Assembly: GCF_001889305.1 (NCBI RefSeq)
Contig: NZ_CP013074.1
Coordinates: 1,364,001-1,428,000, forward strand
Source: Dehalococcoides mccartyi
GTDB lineage: Bacteria; Chloroflexota; Dehalococcoidia; Dehalococcoidales; Dehalococcoidaceae
DNA: 64,000 bases
Direction of reading: 5' to 3'
Below the pieces are notes generated by a model. The model did no database searches, was not told the origin of the DNA, and saw only the letters and a program-made list of their open reading frames with translations. The translations under genes were made by a program, and so were the position numbers. The stretch's first letter is position 1; each line of letters opens with the position of its first letter. Below, piece by piece: positions 42,318 to 51,477 of the stretch.

Positions 42318-43017
42318 TACTTCCCTCCTTTATAGGGTAGGGTAATACCGCAGATTTCAGGTATTCCCTCCATTTCGAATCCAGAAAATATAAATATCTG
42401 TGCTTGGCAGATTGTTTAATCGCATTAATTTTTATCCCCTGTTTTTTTAGGTAGCCCTGTTCACGACTGCCCAGAAAATTATTTAAAGAGCGTCCGTGCC
42501 TGAGTCGGCCATCTCCCAAATCATACAGGGGCATCGCCGAGGATAGTCCGGTATAAAGCCAGCCGGTAGCCTGATAGATAATTCCCAAGTGACCTACCGA
42601 TGGATCGCTGTAGGATATCAGAAACTTTAAATCTGTATGACGTTTTAAGTACCTGAATATCACCCCTAAAACCCTTGATTCAGCATTTTTAGGTAAATCA
42701 TCTGATAACCAAAATCTGGTAAGAGTTAAACAATCTTGAGGCTCTGCCCCATCCACCAGTCGGTAAGCCAAGGCTGGACCGGCACCTAAAGTAATGGCAC
42801 CGGTCAGCCGGTTATCCAACATAACCCCAAAACAAAGCATCGTGCCTGCCGGAAATGAATGCAGATAGTGCTCCCGTTCCAGAATCCGGGCAGCCGCTTT
42901 CCGGGGAATTGGGCAAACCAAGAGGTTATGGAGCGCCGCGCTGGGATTTAAACCCGCTCCTGTATCCCGGCAGGATACCATGCTACTCATCACACCCGCG
43001 GCGCAATTTACATCCAT
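42304..43017 (-). CDS. Mom-like GNAT-fold DNA modification protein (copy 2)
   Basis: A 237-residue counterpart of 15138-15851. The SYSDPS-x-GHLGIIYQATGWLYTG stretch is kept with Ala replaced by Val, and a few C-terminal residues differ. SD and overlap with the ParB-like gene are the same. The assignment to the Mom family is from recalled motif similarity. Confidence 0.65.
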   Translation of the reverse strand: MDVNCAAGVMSSMVSCRDTGAGLNPSAALHNLLVCPIPRKAAARILEREHYLHSFPAGTMLCFGVMLDNRLTGAITLGAGPALAYRLVDGAEPQDCLTLTRFWLSDDLPKNAESRVLGVIFRYLKRHTDLKFLISYSDPSVGHLGIIYQATGWLYTGLSSAMPLYDLGDGRLRHGRSLNNFLGSREQGYLKKQGIKINAIKQSAKHRYLYFLDSKWREYLKSAVLPYPIKEGSSGNN

Positions 43018-43076
43018 AAAAACCTTCCTTGCCTTAAGATCCCAAAACCATTTGGTTCCCCAAATTATCTATCTCT

Positions 43077-43244
43077 CTATTCATCATCATTTTCCGGGTC
43101 ATAAGTTTCTTCCTCCTCTCTGCGGCGTGCAATTTCTCTGGCTCGGTACGCAAGAGTATGGAAAATAGAATCCTCCAGCAAGATTTCATCCGCCCTGATA
43201 CCCAGCCGGTATAGTACACCCAAGAGTTGCGCTAAAGTTTTCAT
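43077..43244 (-). CDS. Small acidic-tailed module protein (intact copy)
   Basis: A 55-residue protein: MKTLAQLLGVLYRLGIRADE, a middle helix, then the highly charged tail ARRREEEETYDPENDDE. A GAGGAGG SD precedes ATG 43244; the frame is open from 43280 but that start is less likely. The counterpart in module A is broken by a stop. Function unknown. Confidence 0.6.
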   Translation of the reverse strand: MKTLAQLLGVLYRLGIRADEILLEDSIFHTLAYRAREIARRREEEETYDPENDDE

Positions 43245-43257
43245 TGTTGCCTCCTCT

Positions 43258-43299
43258 TGCCAACTTTCTGTTGGCATCAATAAAAGTATGTCCTATAAT
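43258..43299 (+). promoter_or_regulatory. Promoter with inverted repeat TGCCAAC/GTTGGCA (copy 2)
   Basis: TTGGCA (43271-43276), 17 bases, TATAAT (43294-43299). The dyad TGCCAAC (43258-43264) / GTTGGCA (43270-43276) has 7-bp arms and a 5-base spacer and covers the -35. The bases between the arms differ from module A while the arms are kept, which supports an operator. Confidence 0.78.
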
Positions 43300-43333
43300 T
43301 CATGAAGTGTAATTGCGTCATAGGGGGGTATCT

Positions 43334-44470
43334 ATGACAACGGATAAAATACAATGGGCGTTAAATACCTTATTCCCCAAAGGTGAGGAGAATGGAGGGC
43401 CAGCGTATTTAATATTAGACAAATATCAACCCGCAATAACAAGTTTACGCAAAAAAGATCCTGCTTTAGCAAGAAGAGTTGAACGTACGCTTAAACTAAT
43501 ATTTCCAGAGTACTTTCCTCGGAGAAAATATATCAAATGGGACGATACTTATCGTGCGACAAAGGCTAGAATAAACCTTTTACCTCATAACCCATATCTT
43601 AGAAAAGATATCTCGGATATTAGAAATGCACTTGGTCTTCCTGATGAGCAAATTAAGATACCATTTGAACAAAAAATATATTCTGATAAATTACAATTAT
43701 TGATGAAACCGAGAAAAAACCAGGAAAAAGTATCTCAAGAAGAGGCCCAAAGGATAATCGGAGTTGAAGTACTATTGGAGTGGTTAAAAGTATTTCATGA
43801 AGTCGAGACCAAACATCAAATAGCTGATAGTGATTTACCCCTAGATATCAGAAAGATGGCGATCAAATCTGCAGAGAAAACCTTCAATACTACGAATTTC
43901 CCTGTCTGGTTGCAAGAGCACCTTACATCAACAGTAAATGATGAAACTTCTTTTATAGATAAAGTTATAGACCTACTAATCAAACGACACAGACTGCCGT
44001 TTGATTTATATTGGAAGTATGCGATTCAACAATTAAAATACTATCTATTAACTAATAATCCAGAGTGGGTCACAAACTTGGGATATAAAAACATTATAAT
44101 TTCACCAACATTTTATAAGGGTAGTTACGTAACTCATTTTAATGCCACTATCACAAATATCGATGAGACCTTCACTTTTGAAGATTGGACCAAGTTATGG
44201 AATAAGTATATAAAGCCAGAAAATAATGCACTACTGGAAGCAAGTGGTAGTATACCTCAAGGGCGCCTCCCTGTCGGAGTTGATTTTAATAAATTAGAGA
44301 AACGGATTAAATTTTTCGAACCCATGATTAATAACAATTTAAGTCCACAGGAGATCGCGAATGATTGTCCAAAATACTTAGATTTAAACGATGACGAGCA
44401 GAATTTAGAGCAAGAGTCGATTGTTGATTCAATGAAAAAGTTGAAGACACTTCTAGAACCAAATGATTAG
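43334..44470 (+). CDS. Conserved module protein of unknown function (copy 2)
   Basis: A 378-residue protein that differs from 16183-17319 at three residues (two Lys/Arg, one His/Tyr). The DNA of this gene is also closer between the modules than that of the recombinase or Mom-like genes. ATG 43334 has a GGGGGGT SD. No domain recognised. Confidence 0.7.
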   Translation: MTTDKIQWALNTLFPKGEENGGPAYLILDKYQPAITSLRKKDPALARRVERTLKLIFPEYFPRRKYIKWDDTYRATKARINLLPHNPYLRKDISDIRNALGLPDEQIKIPFEQKIYSDKLQLLMKPRKNQEKVSQEEAQRIIGVEVLLEWLKVFHEVETKHQIADSDLPLDIRKMAIKSAEKTFNTTNFPVWLQEHLTSTVNDETSFIDKVIDLLIKRHRLPFDLYWKYAIQQLKYYLLTNNPEWVTNLGYKNIIISPTFYKGSYVTHFNATITNIDETFTFEDWTKLWNKYIKPENNALLEASGSIPQGRLPVGVDFNKLEKRIKFFEPMINNNLSPQEIANDCPKYLDLNDDEQNLEQESIVDSMKKLKTLLEPND

Positions 44471-44633
44471 AACGATATGAACTGGATCCCTAAGAGTTAA
44501 CACTAGAATAAAATGCGCTGATTATTTAAAACAAATCGGCTTTTAATGGTATTAAAATTATCAGTAAAATACGAACATTTTGCAGGTAAATTTGTCATAT
44601 TTATCATATTTTATAACACACCTTTGATGTAAA

Positions 44634-44843
44634 CTATGGCGATGATTTTTGGGATTTTACCCAGTTAATCAGATCCTCTTTTATGAACACCCGTTTATTT
44701 CCCAGCTTATATGAAGGTAAACCTTTCTTAATCAGATTGTAGATTGTCTGGTGACTGATACCCAGAAATTCCTGAGCCTCTGAAAAAGATAAAAAACCGC
44801 ACTCAATCTTCGTTTCTGACTTCTCTATTTTCTTTCTAACCAT
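44634..44843 (-). CDS. Helix-turn-helix excisionase-like protein (copy 2)
   Basis: A 69-residue protein identical to 17483-17692 despite silent base changes. The HTH GISHQTIYNLIKKGLPSYKLGNKR marks it as an excisionase-type DNA-binding protein. It is divergent from the lipoprotein gene. Confidence 0.8.
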   Translation of the reverse strand: MVRKKIEKSETKIECGFLSFSEAQEFLGISHQTIYNLIKKGLPSYKLGNKRVFIKEDLINWVKSQKSSP

Positions 44844-44919
44844 TGTAATACTCCATTTATTTATGGAATATTACACATCCGTATTGTTTTAGGCACATAT
44901 TGATTATATTTGATTATTA

Positions 44920-44948
44920 TTGACACCTATGCGTTTATGTTATATCAT
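44920..44948 (+). promoter_or_regulatory. Sigma-70 promoter of the lipoprotein gene (copy 2)
   Basis: TTGACA (44920-44925), 17 bases, TATCAT (44943-44948), as in module A. Confidence 0.75.
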
Positions 44949-44975
44949 CTCTTTATCCATGTACGGGAGGATCTA

Positions 44976-45461
44976 ATGCGAAAACTAATTATCTCATTAG
45001 CTGTTATTTTTACCTTGCTGCTTTCCATTTGCCTTACTGGCTGCAATACCAATATCTTTGACCCCTCAGGTAACAACCCGGGATTATTTAATCACCCTCT
45101 GGTAACCAAGATCTCATATTTTATGGATAATACATTTGATATTTCCGCAGGTGATTATTATAAATTCGAGTTTACTATTTCTTCGGATATGCTTAATACC
45201 CGGGTTGGGGGTTCGTTTTATGCTTCCGGTGGATCAGGTAATGATATCCGGATGCTTATTCTGGATAGTACCGATTACGTTAACTGGGCAAACGATCACT
45301 TTGTAACACCTTGTTATGACTCAGGCAAACTGACCACTCATTCATTTATGTTGAATCTTACCGCTGGCACCTACTATCTGGTTTTAGACAATACTTTCTC
45401 CTTCATTTCTTCCAAGCAGGTTAAAATCGATGCTGGGATGGAATGGCAGGAATACGAATAA
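44976..45461 (+). CDS. Putative lipoprotein of unknown function (copy 2)
   Basis: A 161-residue counterpart of 17825-18310, with signal MRKLIISLAVIFTLLLSICL and lipobox LTGC. A few substitutions (Arg/His, Ile/Met, Gly/Asp). SD GGGAGG before ATG 44976. Confidence 0.75.
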   Translation: MRKLIISLAVIFTLLLSICLTGCNTNIFDPSGNNPGLFNHPLVTKISYFMDNTFDISAGDYYKFEFTISSDMLNTRVGGSFYASGGSGNDIRMLILDSTDYVNWANDHFVTPCYDSGKLTTHSFMLNLTAGTYYLVLDNTFSFISSKQVKIDAGMEWQEYE

Positions 45462-45478
45462 ACTTAAGGAGAATTTAC

Positions 45479-45700
45479 ATGGCACTCGGATTCAGCCTTA
45501 CAATAATCGGTTTAATCCTGTTCGCAACCTGTTATGCAGCCTTTGGAATAGACCTCAGCCAACTGGGCATCAGAATCGGGCCTATTGAGTACCAAATGCT
45601 TCAATGGGTGATGATAATTGGAGGAGGGCTGTTCCTATTAGGATTAGTTAGGATCATTGCGAAATCTATTGAACGCAATAATCACGATAATAAAGAGTAG
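45479..45700 (+). CDS. Small two-helix membrane protein (copy 2)
   Basis: A 73-residue counterpart of 18328-18540 with the same two hydrophobic helices. The final residues (ERNNHDNKE) differ because homology between the modules ends here. A hairpin terminator follows. Confidence 0.65.
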   Translation: MALGFSLTIIGLILFATCYAAFGIDLSQLGIRIGPIEYQMLQWVMIIGGGLFLLGLVRIIAKSIERNNHDNKE

Positions 45701-45721
45701 TAGATTTGCATTTAATATAAG

Positions 45722-45758
45722 AAGGTGACTATCGCCAATCCCTGGAGGCAGTCACCTT
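45722..45758 (+). terminator. Hairpin at the end of module B and dnaE2
   Basis: AAGGTGACT (45722-45730) pairs with AGTCACCTT (45750-45758), followed by TTCTTTC. It can stop the membrane-protein transcript. It overlaps the last codons of the convergent dnaE2 gene. Confidence 0.6.
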
Positions 45759-48700
45759 TTCTTTCACATCCAGAGACTCCACTTTCTGAATAACCAAATT
45801 ACAGGCTCCGTCTTTCCGCGAAAGATAACCACTCACTATCAGAAAAGGTTTTTTGAAAGTAAGTTCACTCTGCCGGTAAACGCTAGGGAATACCATGCAA
45901 GGTATATGCCCAAATTCATCTTCAAGGGTAAGAAATACTACCTTGCCGCGGGGGCGTTGGCGGCGGATAACCAGTCCTGCAGTACTCAGATAATCCCCAT
46001 CTTTCATTTTGTCTATGCCTTTACTCGTGCAAATGCCTTTGCCTAATTTGTGCCTTAAACTGTCCATTATATGCCCGGTCGGGTAAAGTCCAAGATTGGA
46101 ATATTCATCTATCATTTTATCCCAGTTACATGGTGGAGCAAGTGTAGCCAAATCCTGTTCAACCGGCAACGGCAATGGAAGTTGGCTATTGGCTGGCTGG
46201 TAACGCAAACCTATCTCCCACTTTACTTTGCGCCTGTTAAGTTCAAAACTGTCAAAAGCGCCTGCGCTTGCCAGGTTTAAAGCAACATCTTCAAGTACCC
46301 CGCTTCTTTCCAGAAAATCACCAATGCGTTTATAATTACCTCTCTCAGTACGTGTTTCAGTAATGGCACTTGCTGCCGCCTCACCCAGGCCACTCACCAT
46401 AAGTAAACCTAGTCTTACTGCCCCATTTTCTATCCGGCAGAGCCTATCGCTTTTATTTATATCTGGATTCAGAATCTTTATACCATGACGCTTGGCGTCT
46501 TCTTTTAGGGTTTCCAAGTTGTAAAAGCCCATCGGCTGCTGGTTAAAAATAGCTGTAAAAAATTCCAGAGGGTAATATAGTTTCAGCCATGAGGCCTGAT
46601 AGGCAGTCACCCCGAAGGCAAAGGCATGGGATTCGGGAAACATATACTGACCGTTAAACTTGCTGAAAATAACCCCGGCGGTTTCTTCGTCTACCCCCCG
46701 CGCCAACGCACCGGCAAGAAACCTGCTCCGGTAATCTTCCAAGAGTGCCTGATTATGCCGGCGGCTAAAAGCCCGCCTTAGCTGATCTGCCTCGGCTGGT
46801 TTAAAACCGGCCACATCTATGGCCAATTGATTTACCTGATCCTGAAAAAGGACTATCCCCAGGGTGCGCTCAAGGGCATGCTTTTCAAGTGGGTGATCAA
46901 AAACTACAGGTTTTTTACCGCATCGTCTGGCCAGATATTCCTGCACCCCCCCATTTACACCCACCCCAGGACGTACTGCACCTACCTCATGGGCCATATC
47001 AAACAGGTTGCGGGGCTTTAAACGCACAATAGTCTGCATCTGGGCGGCAGATTCCACCTGGAAAATGCCTATGGTATCTCCTCTGCAGAGCATGTCATAG
47101 ACCTTCTGGTCATTAAAATCTATTCTTGACATATCCGGCATAGTGCCGGTTCTCTCATAAATAAGCCCGGTGCATTCCTGTATCTGAGAAAGTGCACCCA
47201 GAGCCAGAAAATCTATTTTCACAAAGCCGGCATCATCTATGCTGTCTTTATCCCACTGGCAGATATAGCGTCCGGGAGTGGTTGCTGGCTGAACAGGCAC
47301 TACATCTGAAATCGGAGTGGAAGAAATTATCATACCGCCGGGGTGCTGTCCAAGATACTTGGGGAAGCCGTCCAGTTCCCAGGAAAGACGTAAAAGGTCA
47401 CACCAGCCGGGTGAATCCAGTTTTTCTTTAAATTGAGGGAGCTTTTGCATAACTTTTTCAAGCTTGCGGGCGCTCCCCCATTCAAGCTGAGCCGAAAGCT
47501 GGGCAAGTTCTTCCGCTGGCAGATCCAGTACTTTGCCCAGATCCCTTACCGCTCCGCGTATCTGATAAGTGCCTATAGTGCCGGTAAGAGCGGCATGCCG
47601 CCAACCCCATTTCTCATGGGTTCTCAGGATAAGCTCTTCCCGGATACTGCGGGGAAAATCCAGATCTATATCCGGTGCACAGCTAAGGCTGTCTTCAGGC
47701 ATAAAGCGCTCAAGAGAAAGACCAAATTCAAGCGGATCAATATGGGAAATGCCGATAAGATAGCCGATAAGTAAAGATACTGATGACCCGCGCCCCCGAC
47801 CGGGAGGGTTTTCCTCAAGCGGCAAATCTGCACTGCTTAGTCCCAAATCCACCATAACCTCCCGTCCCAGTTTGGCCACATCATGGTATAGGAGCAGGAA
47901 ACCAGCCAGCCTGTGTTTCTTAACCAGACGCAATTCTTCCCTAAGCCGGAATTCAACTTGCGGGCTGACAGTACCGTAGCGTCTTAGGGCTGCCTGATTG
48001 CAAATTTCTTCCAGATACTCATCCGGACTTTTACCATTTTCAGTTTGGTACTCAGGGAAACTGTAACCAGATGCGGTTGCAAGATCAAAGTCGCATTTGG
48101 CGGCAATATTAAGTGTATTCTCCAATGCCTGTGGGTAGTCCTTAAAGGCCTCTTTAAGTTCATCTAGAGTGCGCAGGTAAAATTCTGAATTGGGCCGCCT
48201 TACCCGGTGGCTTTCCTCAAGTGTCTGACAGTGGCGTATTGCCACCAGACAGTCCTGAAGCTGGTGACGTTCGCGCTGGTGGTAATGGACATTACCGGTG
48301 GCAACCAGTTTTGCCCCAGTTTGGGCAGAAAGCTGGTAAAGTGTGCGGTTTCGCCCAACATCTCCATAAACCAGGTTTGACTGGATTTCTATGAAATAAT
48401 TCTCCACCCCGAACCATTCCTGATATTCCTTGATAAGCCTGGCTGCTTCGTCTGATTTATGGGAATTCACCAGTTCAACAAGCTCGCCCTTTGTACAACC
48501 TGAGAGGACTATAAGACCTTCTGTATGTTCAGCCAGATACTCACGGGGAAGCTCCGGCTGACGGCGATCTCCCTGCCGGTAAGCTTCAGTTATCAAGCGG
48601 CAAAGGTTGGAATAACCCCGGCTGTCCTTTGCAAGCAGGGTCAGGTGATAACCGCCTTCAAGGGTAATTTCTGCGCCTATGATCCCCTTTATGCCCAAGC

Positions 48701-48863
48701 TTTTACACAACCGGGCAAAACTCATAGCACCACAAAGATTGTTATGGTCAGTAATGGCAAGAGCGGTATACCCAAGCTCTTTTGCCTTGAGTATAAGCTC
48801 TTCGAGTGAAGATGCCCCGTCAAGGAAAGAATAATAGCTGTGACAGTGAAGCTCGGCATACAT
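45729..48863 (-). CDS. dnaE2: Error-prone DNA polymerase III alpha subunit DnaE2/ImuC
   Basis: A 1044-residue C-family DNA polymerase of the DnaE2 (ImuC) type, used in translesion synthesis and induced mutagenesis. The N-terminal PHP domain begins MYAELHCHSYYSFLDGASSLEEL; the palm motif CAPDIDLDFPRSIREE carries the catalytic aspartates, and GRGSSVSLLIGYLIGISHIDP precedes it. A helix-hairpin-helix part and a C-terminal OB fold (GLVIRRQRPRGKVVFLTLEDEFG) follow. ATG 48863 with an AGGGAAAG SD is preferred over 48902. It is last in an operon with imuB and the DUF6504 gene, under an SOS box. Confidence 0.92.
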   Translation of the reverse strand: MYAELHCHSYYSFLDGASSLEELILKAKELGYTALAITDHNNLCGAMSFARLCKSLGIKGIIGAEITLEGGYHLTLLAKDSRGYSNLCRLITEAYRQGDRRQPELPREYLAEHTEGLIVLSGCTKGELVELVNSHKSDEAARLIKEYQEWFGVENYFIEIQSNLVYGDVGRNRTLYQLSAQTGAKLVATGNVHYHQRERHQLQDCLVAIRHCQTLEESHRVRRPNSEFYLRTLDELKEAFKDYPQALENTLNIAAKCDFDLATASGYSFPEYQTENGKSPDEYLEEICNQAALRRYGTVSPQVEFRLREELRLVKKHRLAGFLLLYHDVAKLGREVMVDLGLSSADLPLEENPPGRGRGSSVSLLIGYLIGISHIDPLEFGLSLERFMPEDSLSCAPDIDLDFPRSIREELILRTHEKWGWRHAALTGTIGTYQIRGAVRDLGKVLDLPAEELAQLSAQLEWGSARKLEKVMQKLPQFKEKLDSPGWCDLLRLSWELDGFPKYLGQHPGGMIISSTPISDVVPVQPATTPGRYICQWDKDSIDDAGFVKIDFLALGALSQIQECTGLIYERTGTMPDMSRIDFNDQKVYDMLCRGDTIGIFQVESAAQMQTIVRLKPRNLFDMAHEVGAVRPGVGVNGGVQEYLARRCGKKPVVFDHPLEKHALERTLGIVLFQDQVNQLAIDVAGFKPAEADQLRRAFSRRHNQALLEDYRSRFLAGALARGVDEETAGVIFSKFNGQYMFPESHAFAFGVTAYQASWLKLYYPLEFFTAIFNQQPMGFYNLETLKEDAKRHGIKILNPDINKSDRLCRIENGAVRLGLLMVSGLGEAAASAITETRTERGNYKRIGDFLERSGVLEDVALNLASAGAFDSFELNRRKVKWEIGLRYQPANSQLPLPLPVEQDLATLAPPCNWDKMIDEYSNLGLYPTGHIMDSLRHKLGKGICTSKGIDKMKDGDYLSTAGLVIRRQRPRGKVVFLTLEDEFGHIPCMVFPSVYRQSELTFKKPFLIVSGYLSRKDGACNLVIQKVESLDVKEKVTASRDWR

Positions 48864-48873
48864 AGTGCTTTCC

Positions 48874-49158
48874 CTAATAGTTCTGGCGAAACCAGCACCC
48901 ATCCGCTAGGTTTTTAAAGAGACAGATCTTACAGCCGCTTGCCAGTCTTAATTCAAAATAGAGCCGGGAGACCACCTGAGGGCGCCACCATTCATCATCT
49001 ATCCGCCAGCAACCCTCTACACCGGCTACAGTCTGCCAGATGCAATCCCTTACAGAAAGCGGGGTGCCACTTTTACTTTCCCTCACCAGGATTGCTTCCG
49101 GCAGATCTACTGGTTTAAAGGCACCAGGGCATAGCGTCTTTCGGGTATCCTTGACCAT
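48874..49158 (-). CDS. DUF6504-like small protein of the mutasome operon
   Basis: A 94-residue protein that overlaps the end of imuB by about 50 bases and ends 10 bases before dnaE2. The part VAGVEGCWRIDDEWWRPQVVSRLYFELRLASGCKICLFKNLADGCWF recalls the DUF6504 proteins often found with ImuB and DnaE2. The real start may be inside, for example the GTG after the imuB stop, because the first residues overlap imuB. Role unknown but clearly tied to the mutasome by position. Confidence 0.7.
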   Translation of the reverse strand: MVKDTRKTLCPGAFKPVDLPEAILVRESKSGTPLSVRDCIWQTVAGVEGCWRIDDEWWRPQVVSRLYFELRLASGCKICLFKNLADGCWFRQNY

Positions 49159-50285
49159 GGCTCCATTTCCTTCACTTTAAATACCTTGGGTGTACCGAAA
49201 CGCATTTCCATCTGGCGGATATTATCTACCAACTTTTCACTGGACCTTACCTCAGTAAAAATACTGCCCTGCCAGCCTACCGGATAGCTAAGACGTGAAA
49301 GCCTGAGGCTCACTTGTTCCACCGGCCCAGGCTGGCTACAGTTTTCAAGCACCTGTCTTACACGCCTGATTATCGCCGTCTGGTTTAAAGCCGGCTCTTT
49401 AAAATTAATTTCCTGCTCCCAGCTTTCCCCGCGCCAGCCAAGCGTACGCATTGTGAGGCAGCGGATACCCAACCTGCGCTCACCCAGCCTGGCAAAGGCT
49501 TTAGCGAGCAGGGCTTCTGCCGTCATAAATAGCACTTCAAGTGAAACTGTGGGGGAAGGAAGACTGGTGCTTTCTTCTATGCATTCCTGTTTTATCCGCG
49601 GGCAAAACGGTGAACTATCCTGACCCCGGCAGAGTTTCCAGATACGTTGCCCGTCCGTACCGAACTGAGCCTGAAGCTGAGAAAGTGACAGTTCGGCTAT
49701 TTTAGCCAAAGTATCCAACCCAAAAGCTTTCAGCATTTGGCGGCATTTTAGGCTCACCGGCAATATATGGCAGGGCAGTTTCTTAAAAAAATCACCGCTC
49801 AACCTGCCGGAAAGGTAATAAGTAGGATCTTCGGCATATAGTGCAGCAATACGGGCCTCAAATTTACTCTTACCAAGTCCAAGGCGAATTCCAAAGGCTT
49901 CGGGCACAGCCATACGCGCCCGCTCAAGCAAAGCTACCCTGCCGCCATAAAGCTTTTCAAGCCCACTGGAATCTGCATATACTTCGCCAATTCCGTTTCC
50001 TTCTATAAAAGGGCTGAAATATTCAAGGCCATCCAGAACACCTTCAAACATCCGGTTATATTCCGGTATGTCTGCTTTCATCACCTGCATGTCAGGGTGG
50101 TGCGAAAGCGCCTGACCCAGCGGCATATCTTTCTTCAGCCCTTCAAGCCCAGGGGTATAATCCAACAGGTATTTCTGAGAATCAATACTGTAAACAAGCC
50201 CTGCCTTCTGCTCCCGGCAAAGTTTTCCGGCAAGTACAGCACATTCAAAGGCAAAATGCGGTATTAAGATGCATAAAATATCCAT
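49107..50285 (-). CDS. imuB: ImuB-like inactive Y-family polymerase
   Basis: A 392-residue Y-family DNA polymerase homologue. The usual catalytic D-x-x-F-F-A-S-V-E start reads ILIPHFAFECAVL, and the second motif S-I-D-E reads GIGEVYADSSG, so metal-binding Asp residues are missing. This loss is typical of ImuB, which acts as the clamp-binding hub for DnaE2 and does not itself polymerise. ATG 50285 (GGAG SD) is preferred over 50306. An SOS box lies about 35 bases upstream. No imuA/recA-like gene was seen before it. Confidence 0.85.
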   Translation of the reverse strand: MDILCILIPHFAFECAVLAGKLCREQKAGLVYSIDSQKYLLDYTPGLEGLKKDMPLGQALSHHPDMQVMKADIPEYNRMFEGVLDGLEYFSPFIEGNGIGEVYADSSGLEKLYGGRVALLERARMAVPEAFGIRLGLGKSKFEARIAALYAEDPTYYLSGRLSGDFFKKLPCHILPVSLKCRQMLKAFGLDTLAKIAELSLSQLQAQFGTDGQRIWKLCRGQDSSPFCPRIKQECIEESTSLPSPTVSLEVLFMTAEALLAKAFARLGERRLGIRCLTMRTLGWRGESWEQEINFKEPALNQTAIIRRVRQVLENCSQPGPVEQVSLRLSRLSYPVGWQGSIFTEVRSSEKLVDNIRQMEMRFGTPKVFKVKEMEPWSRIPERRYALVPLNQ

Positions 50286-50318
50286 TGCTACTCCATTAAG
50301 AATCAATTAAAATATAAC

Positions 50319-50332
50319 AGAACATCTGTTCT
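50319..50332. promoter_or_regulatory. SOS box (LexA site, GAAC-N4-GTTC)
   Basis: AGAACATCTGTTCT at 50319-50332 contains GAAC ATCT GTTC, the Gram-positive-type LexA operator core. It lies between the divergent imuB (34 bases) and DUF72 (52 bases) starts, so one site could control both. The fit to mutasome genes, which are normally DNA-damage induced, is strong. Confidence 0.85.
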
Positions 50333-50383
50333 ATTTTCAACAGGTAAATGTCTGTCTGATGTATAATTTCAGGGAGAAAAATT

Positions 50384-51217
50384 ATGAGTAAAATTTATAT
50401 AGGCACCTCAGGCTGGAGCTACCCAAAGGGCGAAGGTACATGGAACGGTTACTTTTACCCTAAGGGAACTAAAAACGAACTGGGATTCTACAGCCAGTGT
50501 TTCAACTGTGTGGAAATAAACAGTTCTTTCTACACCCCACTCAACCCGGCTTATGTCTGGAACTGGGTGAAGAAAACCCCGCCAGATTTCAGTTTCATGG
50601 TTAAGCTTTGGCAGAAATTTACCCACCCCGAGATGTTTGAAAAAGCAACCGGCAAGGTTGCCTCACTCTCAGGTGCAGATGTAGACATTTTCAAACGGGG
50701 AATAGCTCCGTTAGAAGCTACAGGAAAGCTGGGGGCAGTATTGGCACAGTTTCCACCCGGTTTTATAAATACCGACGAAAACAAACTCTACCTTGAGGCA
50801 CTGCTTAATACCTTCAGCCAGTACCCGCTGGCAGTGGAACTGCGTCATAGGAGCTGGAGCGATGATATTAAAACTAGAAAACTACTTTCATCTCTTGATA
50901 TAGCCTGGGTGCAGATAGACGAACCAGTATTTAAATCTTCAATAAGCCAGGAACTTCCACTCACCTCTTCAAAACTGGCATACCTTCGTTTTCATGGGCG
51001 GAATGCCCAGGATTGGTGGACAGGAAATGCTGAAACACGCTACCGCTACCTATACTCAGCAGAGGAAATAAATGAACTGGCAGAACGGGTTAAAAAAGCA
51101 GTAGGCTCTACCCAAACCACCTTTGCTTTTTTTAATAATCACTGGCAGGGATACGCACCAAAAAACGCAACAGACTTAAAGCAAGCTATTCAGGCGCGAT
51201 TTGCTCTAGAAGAATAA
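50384..51217 (+). CDS. DUF72 (YecE-like) protein
   Basis: A 277-residue TIM-barrel protein of the DUF72 family: YIGTSGWSYPKGEGTWNGYFYP at the start, FNCVEINSSFYTPLNP, LAVELRHRSW, and TTFAFFNNHWQGYAPKNA near the C-terminus. The function of the family is not established. It is divergent from imuB across the SOS box and may therefore belong to the damage response. SD CAGGGAG before ATG 50384. Confidence 0.9.
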   Translation: MSKIYIGTSGWSYPKGEGTWNGYFYPKGTKNELGFYSQCFNCVEINSSFYTPLNPAYVWNWVKKTPPDFSFMVKLWQKFTHPEMFEKATGKVASLSGADVDIFKRGIAPLEATGKLGAVLAQFPPGFINTDENKLYLEALLNTFSQYPLAVELRHRSWSDDIKTRKLLSSLDIAWVQIDEPVFKSSISQELPLTSSKLAYLRFHGRNAQDWWTGNAETRYRYLYSAEEINELAERVKKAVGSTQTTFAFFNNHWQGYAPKNATDLKQAIQARFALEE

Positions 51218-51477
51218 TTAGCTACTAATTGGGTTCATATTTTAGCAAGACAAGCACTGACTGTTTATATTAGCTACCAATATCTCATGACTTCGCTAAT
51301 CGGTTTCATCCATTTTCACGTATATCAGAGACTTACAGATATTAGATATTAAGGCTATAATGCAGCTAGTACCTTTATAAAGAAAAACCGGATCAGAATA
51401 CTAATATTATTAATCCTTCTATTAAGTGCGTTGCCCTCTCAAGTAACTCTAACTAGAAGAATTTTAAGAGGTTAGAT

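Larger units (their letters stand above)
39566..45676. repeat. 6.1-kb recombination module, copy B
   Basis: Second copy of the module described at 12442-18525, same order and orientation. It is bounded on the left by the attachment repeat, with the tail of the recombinase gene running past it, and on the right by loss of similarity inside the small membrane-protein gene. Confidence 0.95.
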
